A stretch of DNA of 64,000 bases, taken from positions 124,001 through 188,000 of the forward strand of contig JAQUYL010000001.1 of NCBI GenBank assembly GCA_028691845.1, given 5' to 3'. The notes under the pieces are model-generated. The model did no database searches and was not told the DNA's origin. It saw only the letters and a list, made by a program, of their open reading frames with translations. The stretch comes from Opitutaceae bacterium (GTDB taxonomy: Bacteria; Verrucomicrobiota; Verrucomicrobiia; Opitutales; Opitutaceae). This document shows positions 51,001 through 59,559 of the stretch, one piece after another (the stretch's first letter is position 1; each line of letters starts with the position of its first letter). Made by a program: the position numbers and the translations under genes.

Positions 51001-51050
51001 GTTCCTCCCGCCGTCCAGGTCCGGCTTTACCCCAGGGACCTGGTACAACG

Positions 51051-51081
51051 AAAAAACGGGCACCAGAGATCCGGTGCCCGT
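51051..51081 (-). terminator. Intrinsic terminator for the minus-strand gene at 51131
   Basis: ACGGGCACC (51056-51064) and GGTGCCCGT (51073-51081) form a perfect 9-bp stem with an 8-nt loop. Six A residues precede it on the plus strand and give the U-tract of a minus-strand terminator, 50 bases after the stop codon at 51131. It may also stop rlmN transcripts weakly. Confidence 0.8.
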
Positions 51082-51130
51082 CCAAGTGGCAAGAAACCAA
51101 CTGCGGGGAATTGGCGCGCCCGCGAAATAA

Positions 51131-51637
51131 TTAGTTGACCGGCTGGAACATGGCTTCGTGGCTGGGGATGTCCTTTTGCAGACCATCGCGCAAGGCGGTC
51201 GCAGCCAGAAGGAAGCCGAGATCTCCCTTGGCCCATTGATCGGAGTTGCGATAGGCAAGGACGAGCAGCCCTATGTTTTCACCGTTGCGATCGCGCAGCG
51301 GCACCATCATGCAATACTTTTTAATTGGATCGGCCGTTTTGTGCCAGCGGGGATCCATGATGGTGATTCCCGTCTCGATGACCATGACATCATCCGGATC
51401 GTCCTGATTGCCGATGCGATCCAGATAGGAGCCGGCATACATCGTGTACGTCTTGGCGGGCGCACCCGGGGGAACCCCGTGGAAGGTGACGCTGATCAGC
51501 TCAGGGTGGTTGGCCATGATCTGCTCAGACAGCGTCTGGGCATAGATCTTATACTTCGGAGGCGTCCAGTTTTTGGCGGCCCAAAGCGACGGAACGATAA
51601 GGGCTGTTATAAGCACAATTTTTGTCAGGACTTTCAT
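51131..51637 (-). CDS. Secreted hypothetical protein, possible small cache-like domain
   Basis: A 168-residue protein with a signal peptide (LTKIVLITALIVPSLWA). The mature part, with LSEQIMANHPELISVTFHGVPPG, then TYTMYAGSYLDRIGNQDDPDDVMV, then MMVPLRDRNGENIGLLVLAYR, resembles a compact PAS/cache sensor: an N-terminal helix, central strands, and a final MVPLxDxxGxxIGxLxLxY strand pair. I cannot name the family with certainty. It stands alone with its own terminator. It may bind a small ligand in the periplasm; this is inference. Confidence 0.6.
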   Translation of the reverse strand: MKVLTKIVLITALIVPSLWAAKNWTPPKYKIYAQTLSEQIMANHPELISVTFHGVPPGAPAKTYTMYAGSYLDRIGNQDDPDDVMVIETGITIMDPRWHKTADPIKKYCMMVPLRDRNGENIGLLVLAYRNSDQWAKGDLGFLLAATALRDGLQKDIPSHEAMFQPVN

Positions 51638-52062
51638 GGATGGTCGAATAACAGGACATGAGTTTATCATCGCGATGAATTAGATTCACATGCCTACCTC
51701 GAGCAGCGCGGTGCGCCGCCTGAGGAGTGGTGGGACGCGACTAAACTATGCGTGCATTCTGGACTGCTTGCATGAAAGGAGGATTAATAGGTGCTTAATA
51801 TAAATTAATCCTGAATCGCGCATTAGCCCCCGCCCCCAGATCGATCCGCTGGTATTTTAATTTAAAAATACTTCCGGTGCCTGATTTTCAGCAAAGCCAG
51901 ATTTCGCTGATATAATCACAGTTGGTAGCCAATGAAAAAGATACAAATGCACCCCAACCATAAATGAGAGAGGAAATAATTAATGGGAAACGGGCAGGCC
52001 ATCCTTACCTGCCTATGTGTTGCGTTATGCCCCCTCTGATAGAGGAGGATAATGGATCATTG
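51638..52062. other. AT-rich intergenic region with a 9-bp inverted repeat
   Basis: About 425 bases with unusually low GC for this genome. AGGATTAAT (51780-51788) and its exact inverse ATTAATCCT (51804-51812) are separated by 15 bases, an operator- or attenuator-like arrangement. No gene is visible. Genes on both sides are on the minus strand, so this is probably promoter DNA for the gene at 51131. Confidence 0.5.
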
Positions 52063-53433
52063 CTAAATCACCAAACCCGACACGCCCAGTGTCTTGGCTG
52101 CTTCTGAATCAAGCCAGGTTTGCGCCTGTTGTCGTGTTTCCGAATCGATACTTTCACCCAGTCTTCTGGCACGCAGCAGGGCCGTCACCAGCGCCAATCG
52201 CGGGACGATGGCATCCGGCATGGCTGTCACCGCCTGCCCGAAAGGCGTCAACGCAAGATGGGACTGCCCTCGCGGCAGGACGCCTTTGTCGGCCAGGAAC
52301 AACGACGCCGACCCATCAAGGGCACCGAGGTGGGCCAGCGGCGTGGTGGGCGCGGCATAGGGCAGGCCGTGGCAGGCGGGCAGCGCCGTCCATTCCATGT
52401 AAGTGCGCACCTGTTCGTGAAAGGCACGCAAGGTCTCGTCGGCGGTGCCAGGCGTCCAGCGGGTGGTCAGGGCCTTCAGTTCGCGGAATTTCCTCAACTC
52501 CCAGATGCGCAGACAGAGCTCGTAATCGGCGTGCAGTTGCCGCAGGTAACCGGTCACCACGTAATCGAGGCTGCGTTCGTTCGAGTCGTTCAACTGGCGG
52601 ATGTTTTCCACCGCCCACTCCGGACCGAGCAGGGCATAGCCCTCATTCTCCCACAGTCCGAGAACCGCGATGGACTCGTAGCCGGCGCTGAAGGTAAAGG
52701 TTTCGGCCAGCCAGAGCGGGAACGCACGGGAGAGTCGGCCCATCTCCTCTTCCGCCTGATCCGGCCGCTCGGCGGGATTCCGTTCCCCCGGCTGGGAGAG
52801 CTGGACGAACGCCACGCGCCGCCGCCGCCCTTCTTTTTGTGGCAGCAACGGGGGGGTCACCTCTTCGAGCCCGTAGAACCAGATCGGGTTGCTGATAGAA
52901 ACGAGGTTAATTTTTTTGTTGGCAACAGCCGGGAGGGGGGCGGATTCAGCCATCGCACCGACGCCAGCCATCAGCTCGCCGATGGCGTTGGAAAACCCGA
53001 ACAAGCGCTCTTCCAACTCCGGGCGGCCGAGAGAGAACAACACATCGAGCAAATGCTGGGCGGCCTCGACGTGGCGCCCGGCGATATAGGCCTGCAGCAA
53101 GTTCAAGCCGGTGGCTGGACCATGGCGCTGCGCATCGTAGCGAAAACCGATCAGGTCGATGATTTCATTTACGTGCCCGTGCACGCCCAGGTCGCCGGAG
53201 ATGGTAACCAGCACATCGGCGCGATCGCCCGCGGCCGCGAGCACTTCCTTGTAGATGGCCATCGCCGCAGGCAGATCCTTGGCGTCCAGCCTGCTGTGCG
53301 CTTCGGAGAGGCGGGGCATGACCCCCCCTGCGACCGCTGGTTTCGGTTCGGATGCAGCCGGGCCCGGCCCGGCCGGAGTCGCGGGCGGCGGAGCCGGAGA
53401 TTTCTTTCCTGCGAGACGATCGAAGAATCCCAT
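52063..53433 (-). CDS. Hypothetical protein, helical-repeat type
   Basis: A 456-residue protein I do not recognise. Residues 1-40 are a Pro/Ala-rich tail after MGFFDRLAGKKSP. Residues 40-150 look TPR-like: LSEAHSRLDAKDLPAAMAIYKEVL and GLNLLQAYIAGRHVEAAQHLLDVLF. The remainder is a mixed domain, with NKKINLVSISNPIWFYGLEE, SAGYESIAVLGLWENEGYALLG and a C-terminal helix (QQAQTWLDSEAAKTLGVSGLVI). No signal peptide is present, so it is probably cytoplasmic. It may be a scaffold protein, which is a guess. Confidence 0.7.
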   Translation of the reverse strand: MGFFDRLAGKKSPAPPPATPAGPGPAASEPKPAVAGGVMPRLSEAHSRLDAKDLPAAMAIYKEVLAAAGDRADVLVTISGDLGVHGHVNEIIDLIGFRYDAQRHGPATGLNLLQAYIAGRHVEAAQHLLDVLFSLGRPELEERLFGFSNAIGELMAGVGAMAESAPLPAVANKKINLVSISNPIWFYGLEEVTPPLLPQKEGRRRRVAFVQLSQPGERNPAERPDQAEEEMGRLSRAFPLWLAETFTFSAGYESIAVLGLWENEGYALLGPEWAVENIRQLNDSNERSLDYVVTGYLRQLHADYELCLRIWELRKFRELKALTTRWTPGTADETLRAFHEQVRTYMEWTALPACHGLPYAAPTTPLAHLGALDGSASLFLADKGVLPRGQSHLALTPFGQAVTAMPDAIVPRLALVTALLRARRLGESIDSETRQQAQTWLDSEAAKTLGVSGLVI

Positions 53434-53812
53434 GGGGGATAGGAAAAATGACGAGACCGCCGCTAGCGAAGCAAAATTTAACCATTATCACCGCTTGTTT
53501 ACTGATTGTCTCTCCTGATCAGGTCGTCCAGCCATGACCAAGCCGCGCCACGGCTACAGTCCGGAGAACGGGGGCGAAAGCCCGAGCGTCAGTTCGGGCC
53601 CGACCCAGGAGGCGGGGAAACTCCCCGGGTGGATCGAATATCCTGGTGGCATCATGCCAGTTGAGCCGTGCCCGCATGACGTCCGGGGAGATGTTTGCCG
53701 GGGCGCCCCGGCCTTGCTGTGCCGAGCTTGTAAAACCGCAAACGTCATCAGTCCCTTTCTTTCCCGCGTTGACCCGGAGGAACGGACGGCTAGTCAAATC
53801 CCTTCCCGTGCC

Positions 53813-55225
53813 GTGAACCGTGTTTTCATCAAGACCTACGGATGCCAGATGAACGAGCGCGACAGCGAGGCTGTCGCCGCCATGTTGCGCGCCCGAGGTT
53901 ATAGCATCGTGCAGGACGAAAAGGCCTGTGACATCCTGCTGCTCAACACATGCAGCGTGCGGGACATGGCGGAGCAGAAGGCCATCGGCAAGGCTGGCCA
54001 CCTGGCCGGCCGCAAACGGCGCAACCCGCGCCTGATCCTCGGGATCCTTGGGTGCATGGCGCAGAATCGCGGCGCCGCGCTGCTCGACGCGCTGCCCGAC
54101 CTCGATCTGATCGTGGGCACGCAGAAATTCCATCAGGTCCCCTCCTACCTCGACACCCTCAAGGAGGCGCGCGCGGCCGGCACGTCCCGGGCCGACGCCA
54201 TTGTCGACACCGCCGAGGAGCCCGGCTCACAAAGCATGATACGCGACCATCTGTTGGAAACGCGGCCGGTCACGGCCTATGTCTCCATCCAGCAGGGTTG
54301 CAACATGGACTGCTCCTTTTGCATTGTTCCCAAGACCCGCGGAGACGAGCGGTCGCGGCCGATGGACGAGATCGTGCGCGAGTGCGAGGAACTGGCCGAC
54401 CACGGGGTGCGTGAAGTCACGCTGCTCGGTCAGATCGTCACGAGCTATGGCCGGCGCGAGGTCATGCACACGGACGGGGTGACGCCGTTTGTGCAGCTGC
54501 TGGAGCGGGTGAACGCCATCCCGGGAATCAGGCGCATCCGCTTCACGTCGCCGCATCCGCGCGGTTTCAGACCCGATCTTGTCGCGGCCTACGCGCGCCT
54601 CGAAAAGCTCTGCGAACACGTGCACCTGCCGGTGCAGTCGGGGTCCGACCGCATCCTGCGGGCCATGAACCGGCCCTATTCGAGCGAACGCTACCGGCAG
54701 CTCGTCGCCGAGCTGCGCCGGGCGCGGCCCGAGATGTATTTCTCCACCGATATCATCGTCGGATTTCCAGGCGAAACCGAGGACGACTTCAGGTTGACGT
54801 GCGATCTCTTCGAGGCTGTCAACTACGACATGGCGTATATTTTCAAATACTCCATCCGCACCGGCACGCCCGCGGCCACTTTGGAGGGGCAGGTTACGGA
54901 GGAGGTAAAGGAGGTTCGCAACCAGACGCTGCTGCAACTGCTTGAGCGCAACTCCCGGCAACGCAATCAATCGCTCCTCGGCACCACGCAAGAGGTGCTT
55001 GTCGAGGGCCCCGACCAGAAAGGCCGGCGGTTCAAGGGCCGAACCCGCGGCAATCGCATCGTCCATTTTGCGGCCGACGAACGGTTAATCGGTGAACTCG
55101 TGCCGGTTAAAATCGAGCGGATTACGACCAGCGTCCTTTACGGGGAACTGGCGCCAACGGGGGAAGTGGCCAATGGAGGCATGCCGCTGAAAAATGTATT
55201 CCCTTTCGTCCCTTCCCCGGGCTGA
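53813..55225 (+). CDS. miaB: tRNA-2-methylthio-N6-dimethylallyladenosine synthase MiaB
   Basis: A 470-residue radical SAM methylthiotransferase modifying A37 in tRNAs. VFIKTYGCQMNERDSEAVAAML is the start of the UPF0004 domain, and NTCSVRDMAEQKA and LGCMAQNRG complete its three cluster cysteines. VSIQQGCNMDCSFCIVPKTRGDERSR is the radical SAM CxxxCxxC motif. The C-terminal TRAM domain (LVEGPDQKGRRFKGRTRGNRIV) binds RNA. GTG at 53813 gives the family N-terminus; an in-frame ATG at 53534 would add 93 residues with no resemblance to MiaB. Confidence 0.93.
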   Translation: MNRVFIKTYGCQMNERDSEAVAAMLRARGYSIVQDEKACDILLLNTCSVRDMAEQKAIGKAGHLAGRKRRNPRLILGILGCMAQNRGAALLDALPDLDLIVGTQKFHQVPSYLDTLKEARAAGTSRADAIVDTAEEPGSQSMIRDHLLETRPVTAYVSIQQGCNMDCSFCIVPKTRGDERSRPMDEIVRECEELADHGVREVTLLGQIVTSYGRREVMHTDGVTPFVQLLERVNAIPGIRRIRFTSPHPRGFRPDLVAAYARLEKLCEHVHLPVQSGSDRILRAMNRPYSSERYRQLVAELRRARPEMYFSTDIIVGFPGETEDDFRLTCDLFEAVNYDMAYIFKYSIRTGTPAATLEGQVTEEVKEVRNQTLLQLLERNSRQRNQSLLGTTQEVLVEGPDQKGRRFKGRTRGNRIVHFAADERLIGELVPVKIERITTSVLYGELAPTGEVANGGMPLKNVFPFVPSPG

Positions 55226-55235
55226 ATTCCTTTTC

Positions 55236-55781
55236 ATGTCGCTGTTTCTCGCCACTCTTCTGCCCGGACTGTTGCTTGTGCTGATCGGCGCGCTGCTGCT
55301 CTGGAATAATCCCGTGGTGTCCGATACCGCGCGCGCCCTGCCACGATCGCGCCGGGCTGCGATCCTGCTCTATGGCGGCGGGGCACTATGGTTCCTTGCG
55401 CGTATCAGTCGGCTGAGCGAAGCCGACCTGATTTTCTTCCAGTCCCCTTGGCCGGTGTTCTGCATTTTCGCGGCGCTGGCCATCCTGGCTTTTATATACG
55501 TGCCGGATTTTCTCGCGGTGCGCGGACTCTGCATTCTGATGCTCATGGTCGCCGAGCCGCTCCTGCGCGCCGCCTACATGGAGTATGCGCATCCGCAACG
55601 GCTCCTGATGGTATCCGCGGTCTACCTCGGCCTGGTGCTGGCCCTGTATCTTTCGTCGGTGCCGTACCGGCTGCGCGACATACTTGAATGGCTATTCCGC
55701 CGGCCGGGCCGCCCCCGCCTCCTTGGCGCCGTCCTGCTCGTCTACGGACTCGCCACGTCGGCTGCGGCGTTTACCTACTGA
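55236..55781 (+). CDS. Hypothetical multi-span membrane protein
   Basis: A 181-residue protein with five to six hydrophobic segments: LATLLPGLLLVLIGALLLW, WPVFCIFAALAILAFIYV, LCILMLMVAEPLLRAAYM, LLMVSAVYLGLVLALYLSS and LLGAVLLVYGLATSAAAFTY. Loops are short and basic. No family was recognised. The start MSLFLATLL at 55236 gives the first helix directly; it lies ten bases after miaB. gmk starts four bases after its stop, so a shared transcript is likely. Confidence 0.75.
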   Translation: MSLFLATLLPGLLLVLIGALLLWNNPVVSDTARALPRSRRAAILLYGGGALWFLARISRLSEADLIFFQSPWPVFCIFAALAILAFIYVPDFLAVRGLCILMLMVAEPLLRAAYMEYAHPQRLLMVSAVYLGLVLALYLSSVPYRLRDILEWLFRRPGRPRLLGAVLLVYGLATSAAAFTY

Positions 55782-55785
55782 GGCC

Positions 55786-56403
55786 ATGCCCGCGGGTCCA
55801 AACGCGCCGACGATGCTTCTCGTCCTAGCTGGTCCGGCCGGGGCCGGAAAATCCACGCTCTGTGATCGGCTGGTTGTGGAGGCACCCGGTTTTGAACGCG
55901 TTATCACAGCGACCACCCGGCCGCCGCGGTCCGGTGAGGTGGACGGTCGCGACTATCACTTCCTCACCCAGCGCCAGTTCGACGAGCGCCTGGCCGCCGC
56001 CGACTTTCTCGAGTGGGCCTGGGTCCACCGGACGCACCGCTACGGCACGCTCAAGTCGGCCGTGCTGGACCGGCTGCCGCATTCAAATCTTGTCATCAAC
56101 GTCGATGTGCAGGGGGTGCGCAGCATCCGGCAGGCTGCCGCCAGCGAGCCGTTGCTGCGTTCACGGCTGGTCACGGTATTTGTGGCGCCGGACACGCTCG
56201 AGGAGTTGCGTCGCCGCCTCGCCTACCGGGGCACAGATGACAAAGCCGAGATCGAGCGCCGCCTGCAAACCGCAGTCGCGGAGCTGCGCGAAAAATCCAG
56301 TTACGATTACGTGCTGCACAGCCGCTCCAAGGAGGAGGATTTTCGCGCCCTGCTTGACATCTGGCGGCAGGCGCGTCGTCGGGCCGTCGGGGCCGCCGGG
56401 TAG
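55786..56403 (+). CDS. gmk: Guanylate kinase
   Basis: A 205-residue kinase phosphorylating GMP to GDP. LLVLAGPAGAGKSTLCDRLV is the P-loop (GPAGAGKST). ITATTRPPRSGEVDGRDYHFLTQRQFDERLAAADFLEWAWVHRTHRYGTLKSAV contains the GMP-binding Arg, Ser, Tyr and Glu residues. NVDVQGVRSIRQ and the lid region (RRRLAYRGTDDKAEIERRLQTA) follow. ATG at 55786 was chosen because longer forms add Ser/Arg-rich residues. It sits in a run with miaB and the membrane protein. Confidence 0.94.
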   Translation: MPAGPNAPTMLLVLAGPAGAGKSTLCDRLVVEAPGFERVITATTRPPRSGEVDGRDYHFLTQRQFDERLAAADFLEWAWVHRTHRYGTLKSAVLDRLPHSNLVINVDVQGVRSIRQAAASEPLLRSRLVTVFVAPDTLEELRRRLAYRGTDDKAEIERRLQTAVAELREKSSYDYVLHSRSKEEDFRALLDIWRQARRRAVGAAG

Positions 56404-56414
56404 GTGCTCCTTCC

Positions 56415-57419
56415 ATGGCCGCAGGTCCGCCCTTTCCGGTCAGCGACCACTGCGACGGTTGGCGCTTCTTCAATCCGACCGGTTCCCGCGCCCGCTCGTT
56501 TGGGGACCTGCCGAAATGGTGGTGGCAACGCTGGCGCAGCCGCCTGCCGGCCTGGCCCGCCAGTGTGCCGCCACTGCAGCCGGTGTGTCTGCCCCCCACG
56601 GTGCCGGTCGGGCACCTGGCCGCCACCTTTATAGGACAGGCGACATTCCTGCTCCAATTTCCGGAACTAACGGTGCTGACGGATCCGGTTTTCTCCGAGC
56701 GCACCGGGCCGTTCGGCGTACTCGGTTCGCGCCGGATCCGCCCGCCCGCCCTATCGTTGGAGGAGCTGCCGCCGGTCGACTTGGTGCTGCTTTCCCACAA
56801 CCATTACGATCACCTGGATTTGGCGGCTCTGCGTTGGCTCGCGCAGCACCGGCGTCCGCGGATCGTCGTTCCGCTCGGGGTTGGCGCGTGGCTGGCGGCG
56901 CGACACGTGACCGGTGCGATTGAACTCGACTGGTGGCAAAGCCATGCCATCAGCGCCGGGAACACGGTTGTGTGCACGCCGGCACAGCATTGGAGTTCGC
57001 GGTTGCCGTGGGATCGCTGCCGGACCCTGTGGGGCGGATTTGGGCTGAAAACTCCATCCGGAACCGTTTTCTTCTGCGGCGATTCAGGCTACGGGCCGCA
57101 TTTTTCCAGCATCGGCCGGCGGTTGGGTAGTTGCGATCTGGCACTGCTGCCGATCGGCGCCTATGAGCCGCGCTGGTTCATGCAGCCGATGCACATGAAT
57201 CCGGAGGAAGCGGTGCGGGCCCACCGGGATCTCGGCGCCCGCCGCAGTGTCGCGATGCACTTCGGCACGATCCGGCTCGCCGACGAGGCATTCGACGAAC
57301 CGTTGCACGCATTAGGCGAGGCACGCCGCGCCCAGGGCGTCACAGGGGAAGAGTTCCTTGCCCTGGACTTCGGCGAAACCGGTTTATTCCCTCTTGGGAG
57401 GGGATCCTGGCCGCCGTAA
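56415..57419 (+). CDS. MBL-fold hydrolase, NAPE-PLD-like
   Basis: A 334-residue metallo-beta-lactamase-fold protein. ATFIGQATFLLQFPELTVLTDPVFSERTGPFG near residue 73 is the usual strand pair, and VLLSHNHYDHLDL near residue 122 is the HxHxDH zinc motif. FFCGDSGYGPHFSSI near residue 220 supplies the Asp ligand, and MHMNPEEAVRAHRDLGARRSVAMHFGTI near residue 260 the last His. The layout matches N-acyl-phosphatidylethanolamine phospholipase D and related bacterial lipid hydrolases. The substrate is not established. It follows gmk by 11 bases. Confidence 0.87.
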   Translation: MAAGPPFPVSDHCDGWRFFNPTGSRARSFGDLPKWWWQRWRSRLPAWPASVPPLQPVCLPPTVPVGHLAATFIGQATFLLQFPELTVLTDPVFSERTGPFGVLGSRRIRPPALSLEELPPVDLVLLSHNHYDHLDLAALRWLAQHRRPRIVVPLGVGAWLAARHVTGAIELDWWQSHAISAGNTVVCTPAQHWSSRLPWDRCRTLWGGFGLKTPSGTVFFCGDSGYGPHFSSIGRRLGSCDLALLPIGAYEPRWFMQPMHMNPEEAVRAHRDLGARRSVAMHFGTIRLADEAFDEPLHALGEARRAQGVTGEEFLALDFGETGLFPLGRGSWPP

Positions 57420-57481
57420 CGTTTTTTTCCGCCGGGCGGCGAGTTGGGCGGCCCGCGCAGACAGTTCATTCACGGGCCGAT

Positions 57482-58717
57482 CTACCCGGCGAAGGTGGTC
57501 ACGAGCTCCGTGTATATTTTGGCAGAGTTGACGAGATCCTTGATGCGGGCGCGTTCGTCGACCGCGTGGTAATTCCTGCCCCCGGGGCCATAGCCGAGCG
57601 TGGGAATCCCGAGATGCTTTGCGAAAAAGTGCATGTCATTGAAACCGGTCGAGATCATGAAGGAGGACGGGCGGCGGCGAACCCGGGCGACGCTATGTGA
57701 CATGGCGGTGAAAAACGGATGCTTGGGAGCAAGATAGCACGAAAAATTTTCCAAGGATTTCTCGATGATGACACGACCGGGTGGGCCCTGACGGGCGGTG
57801 CGACGGAGGAAGGAACGCAGCTCGCGTTCGGCGGTGCGGTGGTCTTCGGTGGTCAGGACGCGCCGGTCGATGGTAAAGCTGCCGTGCGCCGGCACGGTGT
57901 TGACTTTTCCGCCGGGGCCGGGCGCGAACACGCCGCCGACGTTGATCGTCGGATGCATGATCTTGCCATCGGGGGTGCGGAGCGATCGTCGGGAGATCCG
58001 TTTTTTGTAGCCTTCGAGAGCGACGATGATCGCGGCCATTTTCTCGAGGGCGTTGACACCCTTGGCCGGTTCCGCCCCGTGGGCGGCGCGACCTTGGACG
58101 TGGATGTTGAACCAGAGCACGCCGTTGTGGCCGCAGCAGATGGTGTTGCCGGATCCGCCTTCGCCGACCACTGCGTAGTCGGCGCGCAGACGGGCGTTGG
58201 AGACGAGCCACTCCGCGCCGAGCGCACTGTCCGTTTCCTCGTCGGCGGTGAAGGAAACCTCGAGGTTGCAGCGCGGGCTGGTGCCGGTGACCAGCAGCGC
58301 CCGCAGGGCGAAAATGATGCTGGCAATGGCGCCCTTCATGTCGGCGGCGCCTCGGCCGTAGATCCAACCATTCTGGATGACGGGGTTGAAGGCGTGTCCG
58401 TGGCGCCAAAGGCCGGAGACAGGCACGACATCGTAGTGGGCGTTGAAGTGGATGGTCTTCCGGGCACCGGCGTCAAGAAACCCCAGGACGTTGTAGCGCG
58501 GGCAGCCGGCATGCCCCGGCAATAGCTTCTTCTGCAGCGCGGACGGGATGGGCAGGCGGCGAGCCTGCAGACCGAGATCGCGCAGGGTGGCCGTGAGAAG
58601 GGCGGTGATCTCGCCATAATTCTCGCCGGGCGGGTTGGTCGTGTTGATGTGGATGAGCCGTTGCAGAAAACCTGCCAGGTCGGCCTGATGCTGGTCGAGA
58701 TAGGCGGCGGGTGTCAT
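57482..58717 (-). CDS. M20 family metallopeptidase (ArgE/DapE-like)
   Basis: A 411-residue amidohydrolase. HINTTNPPGENYGEI near residue 24 is the N-terminal signature. IHFNAHYDVVPVSG near residue 90 has the first zinc His and Asp, GRGAADMKGAIASIIFALRAL near residue 120 the bridging Asp, and FTADEETDS near residue 155 the catalytic Glu pair. A dimerisation domain spans residues 195-315. GFNDMHFFAKHLGIPTLGYGPG and HAVDERARI end the protein. Family members remove acyl or amino-acid groups; the substrate is not assignable. Confidence 0.9.
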   Translation of the reverse strand: MTPAAYLDQHQADLAGFLQRLIHINTTNPPGENYGEITALLTATLRDLGLQARRLPIPSALQKKLLPGHAGCPRYNVLGFLDAGARKTIHFNAHYDVVPVSGLWRHGHAFNPVIQNGWIYGRGAADMKGAIASIIFALRALLVTGTSPRCNLEVSFTADEETDSALGAEWLVSNARLRADYAVVGEGGSGNTICCGHNGVLWFNIHVQGRAAHGAEPAKGVNALEKMAAIIVALEGYKKRISRRSLRTPDGKIMHPTINVGGVFAPGPGGKVNTVPAHGSFTIDRRVLTTEDHRTAERELRSFLRRTARQGPPGRVIIEKSLENFSCYLAPKHPFFTAMSHSVARVRRRPSSFMISTGFNDMHFFAKHLGIPTLGYGPGGRNYHAVDERARIKDLVNSAKIYTELVTTFAG

Positions 58718-58811
58718 GGGAAGGGGGAGTCGCGGAGCACCTGATCCCCGCCGCGGTCGATCGGCACCCGGCGGTTGCAGGCGAAAGGGGAAGGCTGTTT
58801 GCTAGCCAGCC

Positions 58812-59229
58812 ATGGATGAGGTGAAAAGCCTTATTGCGCGACTTCGGCTGGCGCCTCCCGCGGCGGAAGGGGGCTGGTTCAGGCAGACCTGGGCCGGTCC
58901 GGTCTAGCGCGAGGACGGTCGGTCCGAGGGAACGGCGATGCTTTACCTCATCACGGCGGATGAATTCCCGGCCATGCCCCGGTTGCGCGGAACGGAGATC
59001 TGGCATTCACATGCCGGGCCGCCGGCGGAGCTGTTGCTGCCAGGGCCCGAGCCGAGGGACCGGGAGGGGCATGGCAGGAGGCGCGGTCGCTGGTCGGTTG
59101 CGCACTGGCACCGGGCTGGGGCGCGCGGGACTTTAACTGGAGCGGCAGGACCACTTGCTCCGGGATTTTTTAGCGAGGACGGACCGGCTTCATCAACTGA
59201 CCTGGAAGGAGATTGGGCGCACCAGTTGA
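58812..59229 (+). pseudogene. DUF985 cupin-family protein, in-frame stop and frameshifts
   Basis: The frame starts MDEVKSLIARLRLAPPAAEG, with GGWFRQTWAGP as in DUF985. An in-frame TAG interrupts at 58905-58907. The same frame resumes with LYLITADEFPAMPRLRGTEIWHSHAGPPAELLLPG, the core of the family (normally TAIYFLL... DELWHFHAG). After that two frame changes occur: GAWQEARSLVGCALAPGW, then QDHLLRDFLARTDRLHQLTW, with a TGA at 59227-59229. All the pieces follow the family order, so this was once a complete gene of about 140 codons. Confidence 0.8.
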
Positions 59230-59266
59230 CTTTTGACAGTGTCTCGCGAACACGCAGAATGGCGTC

Positions 59267-59551
59267 ATGGCGTTAGTAGATATGCGCAAGGATTACAACC
59301 TGGCGGACTTGGCGGATGGGGATCTCGCCCGCGATCCTTTCCGGCAGTTTGAGAAATGGTTCCAGGAGGCCGAGGCGGCCAAGATTTCCGAGCCGAACTC
59401 GATGGTGCCGGCTACGAGCTGGCGTGACGGCCAGCCGGCGGCGCGCATTGTATCATTGGAGGGAGTGGACGGGAGCGTAACGCACGTCAGTCGCGAGGAG
59501 GCGAAAACCTATTTTCACGGCCGGCCCCTCGGCAACCAGCTCGATCCCTGA
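59267..59551 (+). pseudogene. pdxH: Remnant of pyridoxamine 5'-phosphate oxidase (pdxH), internal deletion
   Basis: A 94-codon open frame. MRKDYNLADLADGDLARDPFRQFEKWFQEAEAAKISEPNSMVPATSWRDGQPAARIVSLEGVDG is the N-terminal third of PdxH. It then jumps straight to VTHVSREEAKTYFHGRPLGNQL, which matches a segment about 60 residues further on in intact enzymes (RVSREES..YFxSRPxGSQLGA), and stops. Residues that bind FMN and PLP, and the C-terminal third, are gone. It cannot be an active oxidase. It sits next to another decayed gene, which marks this as a deteriorating stretch. Confidence 0.82.
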
Positions 59552-59559
59552 GCGTTCAC

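Noticed and set aside
52120..53442. A 440-codon open frame on the plus strand
   Set aside because: It is antisense to the helical-repeat protein. Its translation is low in complexity. The minus-strand frame has better residue composition, though neither has a known family.
53534..53812. An N-terminal extension of MiaB from an upstream ATG
   Set aside because: The 93 extra residues have no similarity to MiaB, and the canonical start coincides with the GTG at 53813.
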